DNA of 64,000 nt from contig NZ_JAIVAF010000004.1 in assembly GCF_020171805.1 (NCBI RefSeq), forward strand, positions 268,057-332,056. Direction: 5' to 3'. Under the pieces are notes generated by a model, which did not search any database, was not told the origin of the DNA, and saw only the letters and a list, made by a program, of their open reading frames with translations. Shown piece by piece: positions 27,217 to 36,022 of this stretch. The translations under genes were made by a program, and so were the position numbers. Origin of the DNA: Guptibacillus algicola. GTDB taxonomy: Bacteria; Bacillota; Bacilli; Bacillales; Guptibacillaceae. Positions within the stretch are counted from its first letter, which is position 1. Every line of letters begins with the position of its first letter.

Positions 27217-27705
27217 TCATTTAAGATTTCGGATCGTTTCTTTTACTGGCAAATGATTATCCTTCTCATATTCAACAGAAACCTCGAACGTCCCTTCCTC
27301 AAAAAACTTTGGCAGCCTCCGTTTAAACCAACTTTGCATAGGAAGATCCATCACCTTATGTCGTGAGACCCATTTTAATTCTCCTTCAGGAGGATCAAGT
27401 AGTAATTCACCCGAGTACGTTTTCACTAAATAATTGAAGACAATATATCTGTATTTATCCTCTTGAATAATGAATTCGTCTACCCCTTTAAAGATCAGAT
27501 CTGATTCGCTAACGACCAAACCTGTTTCTTCAAACAACTCCCTCGCCGCACCTTCAGCGAAGCTTTCAGTCATCTCAATCTTTCCACCTGCTCCAATATA
27601 ACCTGGAAAGCCTGCTTTTGCAGGACGATTTAATAATAGGATTTCATCAGTTTTTTCGTTATGTACAACGACCATCGATAACAACGTTGCTTGTATCGTC
27701 TCCAT
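27217..27705 (-). CDS. Nudix hydrolase (MutT/8-oxo-dGTP diphosphatase-like)
   Basis: A 162-residue Nudix enzyme. The box near residue 42 is complete: GGKIEMTESFAEGAARELFE followed by ETG, matching Gx5Ex7REUxEExG. FKGVDEFIIQEDKYRYIVFN and KWVSRHKVMDLPM are typical of the YtkD/MutT subgroup that cleans up oxidised dNTPs, though other nucleotides are possible. It is the first gene of the three-gene minus-strand cluster. Confidence 0.88.
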   Translation of the reverse strand: METIQATLLSMVVVHNEKTDEILLLNRPAKAGFPGYIGAGGKIEMTESFAEGAARELFEETGLVVSESDLIFKGVDEFIIQEDKYRYIVFNYLVKTYSGELLLDPPEGELKWVSRHKVMDLPMQSWFKRRLPKFFEEGTFEVSVEYEKDNHLPVKETIRNLK

Positions 27706-27830
27706 CCAACTCTCCTATCTTTTTCTATTATGCTGTCAGTATATATCATACAGGGTAAGGAACCTATAGATCGGAAGATTTTTTTTGAGTAATATAGGGT
27801 ATCACTGTAATAGAAGAAGGAGGCGATCGA

Positions 27831-28115
27831 ATGTTAAAAGAAAAAGACTACAAAAAACGTAATAGGACAGACACCAGGTTAATGAACTGGTCTGTACAAA
27901 ACACGAAAGAAGAAGAATTCCAAGATTCACAAATGGCCATCGTAGAATGCACGTGTACAAATTCGGATGGTGAAGAACTTCAAACGGTTAAGACCTTAGA
28001 AATCAATCCAGAACATGAATCATGGGAAGATTGGATGAATGAACTGAAAGAGGAAAGGTTTGAAATCATTCAATGTCCAACATGCAATATCTGGACGATC
28101 GATTCTGAGACATGA
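27831..28115 (+). CDS. Small cysteine-containing protein of unknown function
   Basis: A 94-residue acidic protein with ECTCTN at about residue 39 and QCPTCNIW near residue 84, four cysteines that could form one zinc site. AGGAGG lies 6 bases before the ATG. It is flanked by the divergent Nudix cluster and the convergent M3 peptidase gene. No function is proposed. Confidence 0.6.
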   Translation: MLKEKDYKKRNRTDTRLMNWSVQNTKEEEFQDSQMAIVECTCTNSDGEELQTVKTLEINPEHESWEDWMNELKEERFEIIQCPTCNIWTIDSET

Positions 28116-28118
28116 GAA

Positions 28119-28138
28119 AGCCCCTCCATTGAGGGGCT
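28119..28138. terminator. Terminator between the cysteine protein and M3 peptidase genes
   Basis: AAGCCCCTC-CATT-GAGGGGCT, with TTTCTC following on the minus strand. Confidence 0.8.
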
Positions 28139-28145
28139 CAGGCAC

Positions 28146-29840
28146 TTATGCTTTTAGATCCTTTAATTCATCTGAAACAAACTCCATTAACCCTTCTATC
28201 ATCGATTCCGAGAAGTCAAAGCTAATTCCAGCAGCTTCATATACTTCTGATAAAGATACAGAACTACCAAGGGATAACGCACGATTGTAATTCTTTAACG
28301 TTTCTTCTGGATTTTCTCGGTATTGACGGTACATCTGAATAGCCCCAAGCTGTGCGATCACATACTCGATATAATAAAACGGCACTTCAAAAATATGTAA
28401 CGTCATCAACCATTTATTTTTAATCCATTCTTCTTCATCACTTCGATCCACGAATGAAGAATCATAGGTCTCAGAAATCTCCATAAACTTATTGTTACGC
28501 TCTTCCATTGTATGATTAGGATTTTCATACATCCAGTGTTGGAACTGATCGATAACGATTCCGCTTGGTAAGAAATGAATGATTCCTTCCAATTGCTCCT
28601 TTTTCGCACGAAGTAACTCATCGCTATCTTTATACATGATATCCCAATAATCCATTGTTAGTAGTTCCATCGTCATACTAGCAAGTTCAGATGACTCCAT
28701 CGGCGTATCACGATAGTTTGATAGCATCTGGTTACGCTTAAAGTCATTGTGAATACAGTGCCCCATCTCATGAAGAAGGGTTACAAAATCATCCTGAGAG
28801 CTCGTGATATTCATGAAAATGAACGACAGCTCGGAAACAGGAAGGTATTCGCAGAATCCTCCTTGCGCTTTTCCTTTTCGACTTTCTAAATCTAACGCGC
28901 TTTTTTCATTCATCTCTAACAAAAGCTCAGAGAAACGGTTCGAAAGCTTCATGAAGATCTCAGATGTCCCTTTTACGAGTTCATCTGTACGATCAAAAGG
29001 CTTTAGAGGTTTCTTTCCTAGGGGTACAGCTTTCATATCCCATGGCTTGTAGTCACTAATACCAAGCTCGTTCTGATGTTCTTTTTGTAGCTCTTCTTTT
29101 AGAGGTACAACATGCTTTCTTACTGCTTCCGCCAAATCCTTGCAATCATCTGGCGTATAATCAAATCGCTCGTAACGCTTGAACATATAATCACGGTAGT
29201 TCTCTAAATTCACATTTTCCGCTTTACGTTGACGAAGCTGAATCAACTGATCCATAATGTCTTGCAAATCGTTTTTCTTTGTTAACAGTGTTGTATAGAT
29301 CTCATTCATAGCTGTTTTACGGACTTCTCTATCCGATTCTTGCAGGAAAAGTCCCATCTCACTCAGCGTTTTTTCTTCACCTTCATACATGAAAGAAAGG
29401 GAGCCTGTGTGCTCAAAGTATTGATTAACTAGCTTATCTTCTTCAATTTCAAGATCAATATTCTTTTCGTTGAAAAGCTCAATCGCATTTTCCTTACTCA
29501 ATAGAAACTGCTTATAGTAATCTTGATCAAGCTCCAACCGATAAGGGGAGTCTTGAAATTTCTTATCGAAAAGCCCTTCATATCGTTTGATGATCGGTTC
29601 TATGTATTCTTGATCATATTCAATTTTCTTTTTCGCTTCTTCACTGCTACTATAGCATTGGAAATCAATATAATGGCCATTCAATCCCTCAGCTATTTCA
29701 TCCATCAACGTTGACAGACGCAATACCCATTTCTCAAGCTCATCTACTGAAGCTATATTTTCTTGTAATAGCTTTTCAAAACGTTCTTCTAATTGGTCGG
29801 GCTTTGTAAAATCAAACCGTTCTACATAAAAAGTACTCAA
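28146..29840 (-). CDS. M3 family oligoendopeptidase
   Basis: A 564-residue cytosolic zinc metallopeptidase. The active site is LLHEMGHCIHND near residue 365 (HEXXH), with the third ligand expected in ESSELASMTMELL downstream. It should cleave short peptides, like PepF-group enzymes. The open frame continues upstream to 30008, but the added 56 residues cross the hairpin repeat and look non-coding. GGGGGAG lies 5 bases before the TTG at 29840, and the following MSTFYVERFDF-type N terminus is family-like. Confidence 0.92.
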   Translation of the reverse strand: MSTFYVERFDFTKPDQLEERFEKLLQENIASVDELEKWVLRLSTLMDEIAEGLNGHYIDFQCYSSSEEAKKKIEYDQEYIEPIIKRYEGLFDKKFQDSPYRLELDQDYYKQFLLSKENAIELFNEKNIDLEIEEDKLVNQYFEHTGSLSFMYEGEEKTLSEMGLFLQESDREVRKTAMNEIYTTLLTKKNDLQDIMDQLIQLRQRKAENVNLENYRDYMFKRYERFDYTPDDCKDLAEAVRKHVVPLKEELQKEHQNELGISDYKPWDMKAVPLGKKPLKPFDRTDELVKGTSEIFMKLSNRFSELLLEMNEKSALDLESRKGKAQGGFCEYLPVSELSFIFMNITSSQDDFVTLLHEMGHCIHNDFKRNQMLSNYRDTPMESSELASMTMELLTMDYWDIMYKDSDELLRAKKEQLEGIIHFLPSGIVIDQFQHWMYENPNHTMEERNNKFMEISETYDSSFVDRSDEEEWIKNKWLMTLHIFEVPFYYIEYVIAQLGAIQMYRQYRENPEETLKNYNRALSLGSSVSLSEVYEAAGISFDFSESMIEGLMEFVSDELKDLKA

Positions 29841-29935
29841 TCTGTCTCCCCCTCTGCAATTCCGTATTAACGCACCTACTAGTTTACCACAGAAAATTCT
29901 GACAGTATATGACAGCCTGCGGCGGCAAAAAAAAT

Positions 29936-30005
29936 GGGAGCCCATCCCATGGATGGGTTCCCTCCTGTGTGGAAATCGAAGCAGCCCATCCATGGGACGG
30001 GGCTT
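29936..30005. repeat. Pair of inverted GC-rich palindromes
   Basis: CCCATCCCATGGATGGG (29941-29957) and, about 25 bases on, CCCATCCATGGGACGGG (29984-30000). The second is the reverse complement of the first with one mismatch, and each arm is itself nearly palindromic. They lie between the EamA gene and the M3 peptidase gene, in the 5' leader of the latter. This is a possible RNA structure or a REP-like element. Confidence 0.6.
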
Positions 30006-30061
30006 CATTACTGCTCGTACCCGGTTATGAGTCTGACCTAACGTCAGATTGACTAGAAATA

Positions 30062-30985
30062 TTATCCTTTCAGACTAGAATACGCCTGTTCTCTTCTTCT
30101 CATGACGTATTGAACCGTTCCATTTCCTAACATGACACCACATACGATGAGTACGAAACCTAAAATCTGCGGGAGACCGATCTTCTCACCTAAGAAAATC
30201 GCTGACCCAATCAAAGCAAAAAACGGAGTTAGATTATTAAATATCGCTACTTCACCCGGCCCTATATGAGAAATCGCTTTGTTATAAAACATATGCCCTA
30301 ACCCTGTAGCAAGAATTGCTGAGGCAGCGAAAACACTCCATATTGGCCACTCCGATTGTGTAAGGCTATTCAAACCACTTGGTTCAATGACGTACCCTAT
30401 CATAAATAACGTTGAGGAACCTAGTAGAAGCATCCATCCTGTCATGAGGCGAGACGCAATCGTTTCTGTTCCTTTTTTGATAAAAATGAAGCTGATTGCC
30501 TGTGCAACCACTGATAAAAAGACGAATAAGTCTCCCATCGACACAGAGCCTGTCTCGGATTGACCGCTCAACACGACAAATGAAACACCGACGAGAGCGA
30601 TTAATATACCAGCACCTTTTGAAAACGTCATCTTGTCTTTCAAGAACAGTACTGCAAACAGAGCGGTCATTAAGGGAACTAGTCCCAATATAAGACCCGC
30701 ATTCGAAGCGGTTGTGCTCGTGAGCCCTACCGCAAGAAAGGAATGGTGGCAAACGACTCCAGTAATCGCACCTCCACCTATATATGCTGCTTCTTTTCGA
30801 GAAATCTTTCGAATGTCTTTACCGATAATAACGACTGCGAGAACGACTAATCCAGCTGCGAAAATTCGTATCGATTGCATCATTACTGGGGTAAACGTAT
30901 TAACCAGTAATTTAATCGCAACGACGTTAAATCCCCATATGACCATGAGTAAAAGCAGCCCACCGTATAATACGAAATTCTTCAA
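30062..30985 (-). CDS. EamA (DMT) family transporter
   Basis: A 307-residue, ten-helix transporter with two EamA repeats. LLLMVIWGFNVVAIKLLV starts the first and GLGHMFYNKAISHIGPGEVA lies in the second. The substrate is unknown. AAGGA lies 5 bases before the TTG at 30985. The frame reaches 31009 at another TTG without a binding site. It is 35 bases downstream of the MOSC gene and may be cotranscribed. Confidence 0.88.
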   Translation of the reverse strand: MKNFVLYGGLLLLMVIWGFNVVAIKLLVNTFTPVMMQSIRIFAAGLVVLAVVIIGKDIRKISRKEAAYIGGGAITGVVCHHSFLAVGLTSTTASNAGLILGLVPLMTALFAVLFLKDKMTFSKGAGILIALVGVSFVVLSGQSETGSVSMGDLFVFLSVVAQAISFIFIKKGTETIASRLMTGWMLLLGSSTLFMIGYVIEPSGLNSLTQSEWPIWSVFAASAILATGLGHMFYNKAISHIGPGEVAIFNNLTPFFALIGSAIFLGEKIGLPQILGFVLIVCGVMLGNGTVQYVMRRREQAYSSLKG

Positions 30986-31020
30986 GTTATTCCTTCTTTC
31001 TACTAGCAAAATACGACCAG

Positions 31021-31746
31021 CTATCGACGATCTATCACGTGAACTTCATCCCCAACTTTTATCAAGCCCGTCTCAATAACCCGTAAATAGATGCCAAACT
31101 GATTACGATGGTCTTTCACAACTTTTTTTAGTAAATCTGGTTGCCTTGAGCCACTTTCAGGGTCCACCGTAATAATCATGCATCGTTCACATGGACCTGT
31201 GACATCAACTTTGACATTGTCTCCAATTTGGAGAGTCTTACCTACCCAGTCCTGTTCCACAAACGCTTCTTGATTCGTTAATGAAACTTGCAGATTAGGA
31301 CGAAACCTCCGATCGTCGACACTACTTCCATATGATTCAGACAACGCTTGAAGAGAAGCGTCAGTGACCAATAAGAGATTCGCCTCCTCGATTGCTCCGA
31401 ACGGCACATGTTCTGGATGATAAGAAATGCGTGTAAGCTTTTTGGAAGATCGTCTTTCGATTTCTTCAAGCCACTCCTCATCAGACCATTTATAGGTATG
31501 TCCTGACATAGTCGTTACCTTTGGCTCAGGGAACGATTCAAGCGAATCCGGTTCCTCGAAGGACGCTCTGTATGTGACCATGTCAGGAAATTGCGTAATC
31601 GTCAAGAAAGATTCGTTTTCATCAAGAAGAGCATGACTTCTATCACCATACAAGCCGTAGTTCATCACTTTCGTTTCATTCACCTTTTGTCCTCGCATCG
31701 ACTTGACAGGATGACGGGTAATCTCTGAAATCGTACCTACGTGCAT
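31021..31746 (-). CDS. MOSC domain protein
   Basis: A 241-residue protein with the MOSC N-terminal barrel (about 1-90, starting with ISEITRHPVKSMRGQ) and the MOSC core. The conserved cysteine is in VTGPCERCMIITVDP near residue 185. MOSC proteins bind the molybdenum cofactor or transfer its sulfur. YuaD/YiiM-like members act on N-hydroxylated compounds. The partner reductase is not nearby. Confidence 0.87.
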   Translation of the reverse strand: MHVGTISEITRHPVKSMRGQKVNETKVMNYGLYGDRSHALLDENESFLTITQFPDMVTYRASFEEPDSLESFPEPKVTTMSGHTYKWSDEEWLEEIERRSSKKLTRISYHPEHVPFGAIEEANLLLVTDASLQALSESYGSSVDDRRFRPNLQVSLTNQEAFVEQDWVGKTLQIGDNVKVDVTGPCERCMIITVDPESGSRQPDLLKKVVKDHRNQFGIYLRVIETGLIKVGDEVHVIDRR

Positions 31747-31891
31747 TTTGGTATCCTCCTTGCTATTTTCCTTTTCTATGCTCTTTAGTATACCCAGCTA
31801 GATAAAATACGATCTTTCATTATTTAACTAGTATAAACATTACTAGATTTGAATAAAACTAGTAATAACAAATAGGAAGGAGATGAGGAAG

Positions 31892-32074
31892 ATGGAAATA
31901 AAAGAATATTACTCTATTACGTTATATAACGAAAGCCGTCGAGAAATTTACAAATCCGAGGATGAATATGATAATTTCGAAGAAGCTCACCGGGAAGGCT
32001 TCCTGCTTCTCCGTGACAATCCTAAAGCTGACCTCTATTCAATCGATAGGTTCTACGCTGTGGAAGATGTCTAA
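31892..32074 (+). CDS. Small protein of unknown function
   Basis: A 60-residue acidic protein rich in Tyr, Glu and Asp (KEYYSITLYNESRREIYK). The ATG at 31892 is chosen because AAGGAG is 9 bases upstream; an ATG at 31883 directly abuts that site. The spacer upstream holds three copies of ACTAG, two forming the inverted repeat TTACTAG-N12-CTAGTAA (31840-31865), a possible operator. The 3' end overlaps the ABC-F gene by 4 bases, convergently. Confidence 0.6.
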   Translation: MEIKEYYSITLYNESRREIYKSEDEYDNFEEAHREGFLLLRDNPKADLYSIDRFYAVEDV

Positions 32075-33738
32075 ATCTCTCTTTTTTTCTTCATCAACCT
32101 CGCTAGTGTAGCATCTAACTCTTTTATTTTCGGGTCACCGGGAGGCAATACACTGATTTCACTAATAATAGCCGATATACTATTTTCTATAAGCATCCTC
32201 TGATCCTCAGTCGTAGGATCAGTTGTGCTTTTTTTCTTTGTTTCGTATTCCGATAACCTCAATTCAACTCTTCGAAACCTTTTCTCATCATGGACGATCA
32301 GACGATTACAAATCTTGTCCATGAAATAGTAATCATGAGATACCACGATCACTGTTCCCGAAAATTGCATTATCGTTTCCTCAAACGCTTCTCTTGAAGG
32401 TAGATCCAGATGATTGGTTGGCTCATCTAAAATTAATACATCATGTTTGCTCATCAATATACCCGTTAGCTTTATTTTCGTTCTCTCGCCAAGACTCAGC
32501 ATTCTTATCGGAATAACTTGCCTCGTCCGCTCAAGCCCCATAGACGCTAGAATCGTTTTCGCCTGATAAACGTCGTCCCTTGTGGTATAGCCTAAAGCTT
32601 CTATCGCATTCTGTTCTTCAGGTAAATCATGAACATCTTGAGAGAGATAGCCAACTGATAACGAAGGGCTTCGCCATAATTCTCCTTCTGAAGGATTCTT
32701 CTCTCCAACAAAGAGCCGTAACAGAGTTGTTTTTCCGCTTCCATTTTCACCAATGATTCCAACTCGTTCTCCTTTTTTTATATAGAAAGAGGTTCTCTCG
32801 AAAAGCGTCCGAGCGCTAAATTTCATGGCTAGATCGCTCGCTTCGATGATTCTTTTCCCGTGACCTACATCCTCTTGAAATTGAAAGTGAACCTTTTTCT
32901 CGTCCTTTGGTCGCTCTATCCCACTTTCCTCAAGTTTCTTTTCGAGCCGTTTCCTAGTAGATTTCACTTGTTTATCCATCTTCTTGGCTTTCATTCGATA
33001 GTATTCTTTCTTTCCTTCTTGCTTTGTAGACTGATTATGTGCCTTTTCTGACCAATTCTCTAACGATGCTAAATGCTTCTCAATTCTTTTCCGTTCATTT
33101 TCCTGAACCTGAAAATGATGAAGCTTCGAATCGTACCTTCGCTTCTTCTCAGCTCGATAGTCAGAATAGTTTCCAACGTATTCATGAATCTGTTTCTCTT
33201 CTATTTCTAAAATCCTATCTACTGTTTGATCTAAAAAGTAACGGTCATGTGAGATGATGAGGACCGCTCCTTTGAAAGAAGATAATTCACTAATAAGCCA
33301 ATCGATCCCCTTCAAATCCAAGTGATTTGTCGGTTCATCCAACAAGAGGATGTCAGGCTGTGATGTCCATATTTTTGCAAGAGAGATTTTCAGCTTTTCT
33401 CCACCACTCAAATAACTTTCGCTTCCTGTGCAATCAGTTAGCATACCTAATTCCTTCGTTCTCTTCAGAAATTCTCCCTCGACCGCAATTTGTTCATCTG
33501 CACCATTCATCTCTGTTGATTGTTGCAAATAACCAACTGAACCCATCACATCAATTGACCCTGTGTCCTGGTCGGTATACCCAGTCAGTATATTCGCAAG
33601 AGAAGTTTTGCCTGTTCCATTCGCTCCAACGATTCCAATTCTCTCACCATGTTGAATATCAAGGTTTACTTCCTCAAATAAAATTTTTTCTTCAAATGCC
33701 TTCTTCAAATTCCTTACTGATATTACATTATTCATCAT
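32071..33738 (-). CDS. ABC-F ribosome-protection ATPase, VmlR-like
   Basis: A 555-residue protein with two ABC domains and no membrane segment. Walker A motifs are GANGTGKTS and GENGSGKTT. Signatures are YLSGGEKLKISLA and MLSLGERTKIKL, and both domains have LLDEPTNHLDL-type Walker B. The interdomain linker ENWSEKAHNQSTKQEGKKEY closely resembles B. subtilis VmlR, which protects the ribosome from lincosamides, streptogramin A and pleuromutilins. That spectrum is inferred. The leader carries a promoter, an intrinsic terminator 27 bases before the start, and a competing pairing, consistent with drug-induced attenuation. Confidence 0.85.
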   Translation of the reverse strand: MMNNVISVRNLKKAFEEKILFEEVNLDIQHGERIGIVGANGTGKTSLANILTGYTDQDTGSIDVMGSVGYLQQSTEMNGADEQIAVEGEFLKRTKELGMLTDCTGSESYLSGGEKLKISLAKIWTSQPDILLLDEPTNHLDLKGIDWLISELSSFKGAVLIISHDRYFLDQTVDRILEIEEKQIHEYVGNYSDYRAEKKRRYDSKLHHFQVQENERKRIEKHLASLENWSEKAHNQSTKQEGKKEYYRMKAKKMDKQVKSTRKRLEKKLEESGIERPKDEKKVHFQFQEDVGHGKRIIEASDLAMKFSARTLFERTSFYIKKGERVGIIGENGSGKTTLLRLFVGEKNPSEGELWRSPSLSVGYLSQDVHDLPEEQNAIEALGYTTRDDVYQAKTILASMGLERTRQVIPIRMLSLGERTKIKLTGILMSKHDVLILDEPTNHLDLPSREAFEETIMQFSGTVIVVSHDYYFMDKICNRLIVHDEKRFRRVELRLSEYETKKKSTTDPTTEDQRMLIENSISAIISEISVLPPGDPKIKELDATLARLMKKKREI

Positions 33739-33764
33739 AACGCCCCCTAATTTATAAGGGAATT

Positions 33765-33788
33765 AAAAAACTCCCCAATTCTGGAGAG
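33765..33788 (-). terminator. Leader terminator (attenuator) upstream of the VmlR-like gene
   Basis: Minus strand CTCTCC-AGAATT-GGGGAG followed by TTTTTT, inside the 5' leader. Its 5' arm can instead pair with an upstream CTGGAGA (33890-33896), complementary to TCTCCAG at 33781-33787, which would act as an antiterminator. Confidence 0.7.
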
Positions 33789-33987
33789 GCATGTCAGACC
33801 TATTCACATACGTTCAATACATGGTTAAGCATTGCTAAATAAGCATGCCAAAACCAAACGAATGGTAAAAAAGGGCAGACTAATCCTATTCTCCAGATTA
33901 TCAATTTCAATATTCGAAAGTGATCTAGATAAATAAGATTAGTTTTTCATCGCTCCTTAACCATTCCCTCCGTTAGGTATTGAACTC

Positions 33988-34016
33988 AGTTTAAAGAATT
34001 AAAAATATTTAGTCAA
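33988..34016 (-). promoter_or_regulatory. Promoter of the VmlR-like gene
   Basis: Minus strand TTGACT, a 17-base spacer and TAAACT. It predicts a leader of roughly 240 bases before the start codon. Confidence 0.6.
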
Positions 34017-34082
34017 TCCTTCAAACCCATTTTACTACAAACAAAATTCGATAAAAAACTCGTAATTAGTACAATGGTCTAC

Positions 34083-34110
34083 TAAAAACCCTTAAATCTC
34101 CCACCGATAT
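34083..34110 (+). promoter_or_regulatory. Sigma-D-like promoter of the wall amidase gene
   Basis: TAAA, a 16-base spacer and ACCGATAT, against the SigD consensus TAAA-N14-16-GCCGATAT. It is located 115 bases before the amidase start, on the correct strand. Confidence 0.6.
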
Positions 34111-34224
34111 AAACATTATGGCAATACATCGCTACAGTTTTACGAAGAAAAGGGGGATCGGTTTACATACTGTCATCACCATCGTCACTTGCTCAATGGG
34201 AAAAGGAATAAATTAGGGGGAATT

Positions 34225-35973
34225 ATGTTGCAAAAGCGTATTATTCTATTTCTAGCGGTCATCGCACTGCTCGTTGGTATTTCTCTACCAAGTGAAACAT
34301 CGGCTAACGGTAATATGGATCGAATCAGCGGGCAAGACCGAATCAGTACAGCTATTGAGGTATCAAAGAAATCCTGGCCAACTCAACTTACAACATCTGA
34401 AAAGGCAGTCATTCTTACACGAGCAGATATGCCATACGACGCACTGGCAAGCTCAGGGTTAGTTGGAGTAAAACAAGCTCCAATCCTACTCACAAACCCA
34501 ACGCATCTTGACGATCGAGTAGAAAAAGAAATGGATCGTCTGAATGCAAAGAAAGTTTATATTCTAGGTGGAACTGCTGCAATCAGTTCTGGAATAGAAA
34601 ATAATTTAAAACAACGCTATTCTGTCACTCGCTTAGAAGGATCGAATCGCTTCAGTACTGCAGAAGCAATCAATAAAGCAGCAGGGCTTGATAATTCCAC
34701 CACAGCCATCGTTGTAAACGGACAAACGGTTGCTGATGCCTTATCAGCATCAAGTGTAGCTGCAATCAAACAGTACCCGATCTACTTAACTACAAAAACA
34801 AAAACGCCTTCTCTTCCATCAAGCATCAAAAAAGTTTATTTGGTCGGTGGAGAATCTGTGCTAACAAATTCCGTAAAGACATCTTTAGAACAGCAGGGCA
34901 AAAGCGTTACTCGTTTGTATGGAGATGACCGCTTTCAAACGAACCTTGCAATCAATAAAGCATTCTTTTCATCAAGCTCTTCCTATTTAGTGGTGAGAGG
35001 GACATCAACTCAAAACGATAGAGAAGATTATCCCGATGCTGTTGCGGCATCTGGATTATCCAAAAAGCTTTCCGCTCCTATCGTGTTATCTCACCATTCT
35101 ACTGTTGTCTCAGAAGTTGAATCTTACTTAAAGAGCAATGCAAAATCCATTAAGGTGTTAGGTGGAGAAGGAGCACTTCCTTCAAAAGTCGTTGGCTCTT
35201 ACGAAAGTAAGCAAGCGACTGAAGAAGTCGCTCTTGGTACTGCGGTTGTAACCGCATCAAGCTTGAATGTTAGAACGGCTCCTACTACGGCTGGAACAAG
35301 AATTGGAGCTCTTCCAAGACATTCTGAAGTTGCCATTTATGGCTTTGAGGGTGACTGGGTGAAAATCAAATACAGTGGCCAATATGCTTACGTTCATGGT
35401 GCCTATCTCCTTATGAAAACAAGTGATGTATTGAACGGTCTTACGATTGTGGTCGACCCAGGACACGGGGACCATGATCCTGGTGCAAGCAGAGGGAATC
35501 TTCTAGAGAAAGACATTAACCTCGATGTCTCCACTTACTTAGAGAAGAAGTTAAAGCAAGCAGGAGCAAACGTTGTTATGACTAGAAGAGACGATACTTT
35601 CATCGAGCTTGGTGATCGTTCAAAGATGGCAAACAAAATCGATGCTGATTCTTTCATCAGTGTTCACACAAACTCAGGTCCTGAAGCGGCTCACGGTATC
35701 GAAACATATTGGTACAGTAAATACAGCTCTGCAGAAAGTAAAGCCCTAGCAGAAAGTATTCAAAAACGCTTGATCGAAGTGACCAATGCTAGAGATCGCG
35801 GAGTTAAACATGCTAGCTTCTCTGTTGTGCGAGAATCGACGATGGCGGCTGTTCTTGTAGAGGTTGGATTCTTATCTAATAATGAAGAATACAAACTTTT
35901 GTTAAGTCAATCCTACAGAGAACAACTTGCTGATGGTATTTACCAGGGCGTTATCGATTACTACAAAAACTAA
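34225..35973 (+). CDS. Secreted N-acetylmuramoyl-L-alanine amidase with cell-wall-binding repeats and SH3 domain
   Basis: A 582-residue exported autolysin. A signal peptide (about 1-27, ending SETSA) is followed by three CWB2 repeats (about 30-310; RISGQDRISTAIEVSK and LEGSNRFSTAEAINK are repeat starts). Next come a bacterial SH3 domain (about 325-385; SSLNVRTAPTTAGTRIGALP) and an Amidase_3 catalytic domain (about 395-580). Zinc ligands appear in VDPGHGDHDPG, LLEKDINL and SVHTNSG, and the catalytic Glu in VEVGFLSN. The CWB2-plus-Amidase_3 plan is that of LytC; the inserted SH3 domain differs. AGGGGGA precedes the ATG at 34225. A SigD-like promoter suggests coupling to motility and cell separation. 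Confidence 0.92.
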   Translation: MLQKRIILFLAVIALLVGISLPSETSANGNMDRISGQDRISTAIEVSKKSWPTQLTTSEKAVILTRADMPYDALASSGLVGVKQAPILLTNPTHLDDRVEKEMDRLNAKKVYILGGTAAISSGIENNLKQRYSVTRLEGSNRFSTAEAINKAAGLDNSTTAIVVNGQTVADALSASSVAAIKQYPIYLTTKTKTPSLPSSIKKVYLVGGESVLTNSVKTSLEQQGKSVTRLYGDDRFQTNLAINKAFFSSSSSYLVVRGTSTQNDREDYPDAVAASGLSKKLSAPIVLSHHSTVVSEVESYLKSNAKSIKVLGGEGALPSKVVGSYESKQATEEVALGTAVVTASSLNVRTAPTTAGTRIGALPRHSEVAIYGFEGDWVKIKYSGQYAYVHGAYLLMKTSDVLNGLTIVVDPGHGDHDPGASRGNLLEKDINLDVSTYLEKKLKQAGANVVMTRRDDTFIELGDRSKMANKIDADSFISVHTNSGPEAAHGIETYWYSKYSSAESKALAESIQKRLIEVTNARDRGVKHASFSVVRESTMAAVLVEVGFLSNNEEYKLLLSQSYREQLADGIYQGVIDYYKN

Positions 35974-35974
35974 T

Positions 35975-36018
35975 AAAAAAAGCGTACATTCCAGATGATC
36001 TGGAATGTACGCTTTTTT
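35975..36018. terminator. Bidirectional terminator between amidase and osmC genes
   Basis: AAAAAAGCGTACATTCCAGA paired with its reverse complement through a short loop, with A and T runs at the ends. Confidence 0.92.
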
Positions 36019-36022
36019 GTAC

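Noticed and set aside
29841..30008. N-terminal extension of the M3 peptidase by 56 residues
   Set aside because: It crosses the GC-rich palindromes and has no binding site; the TTG at 29840 has GGGGGAG and gives the normal family length.
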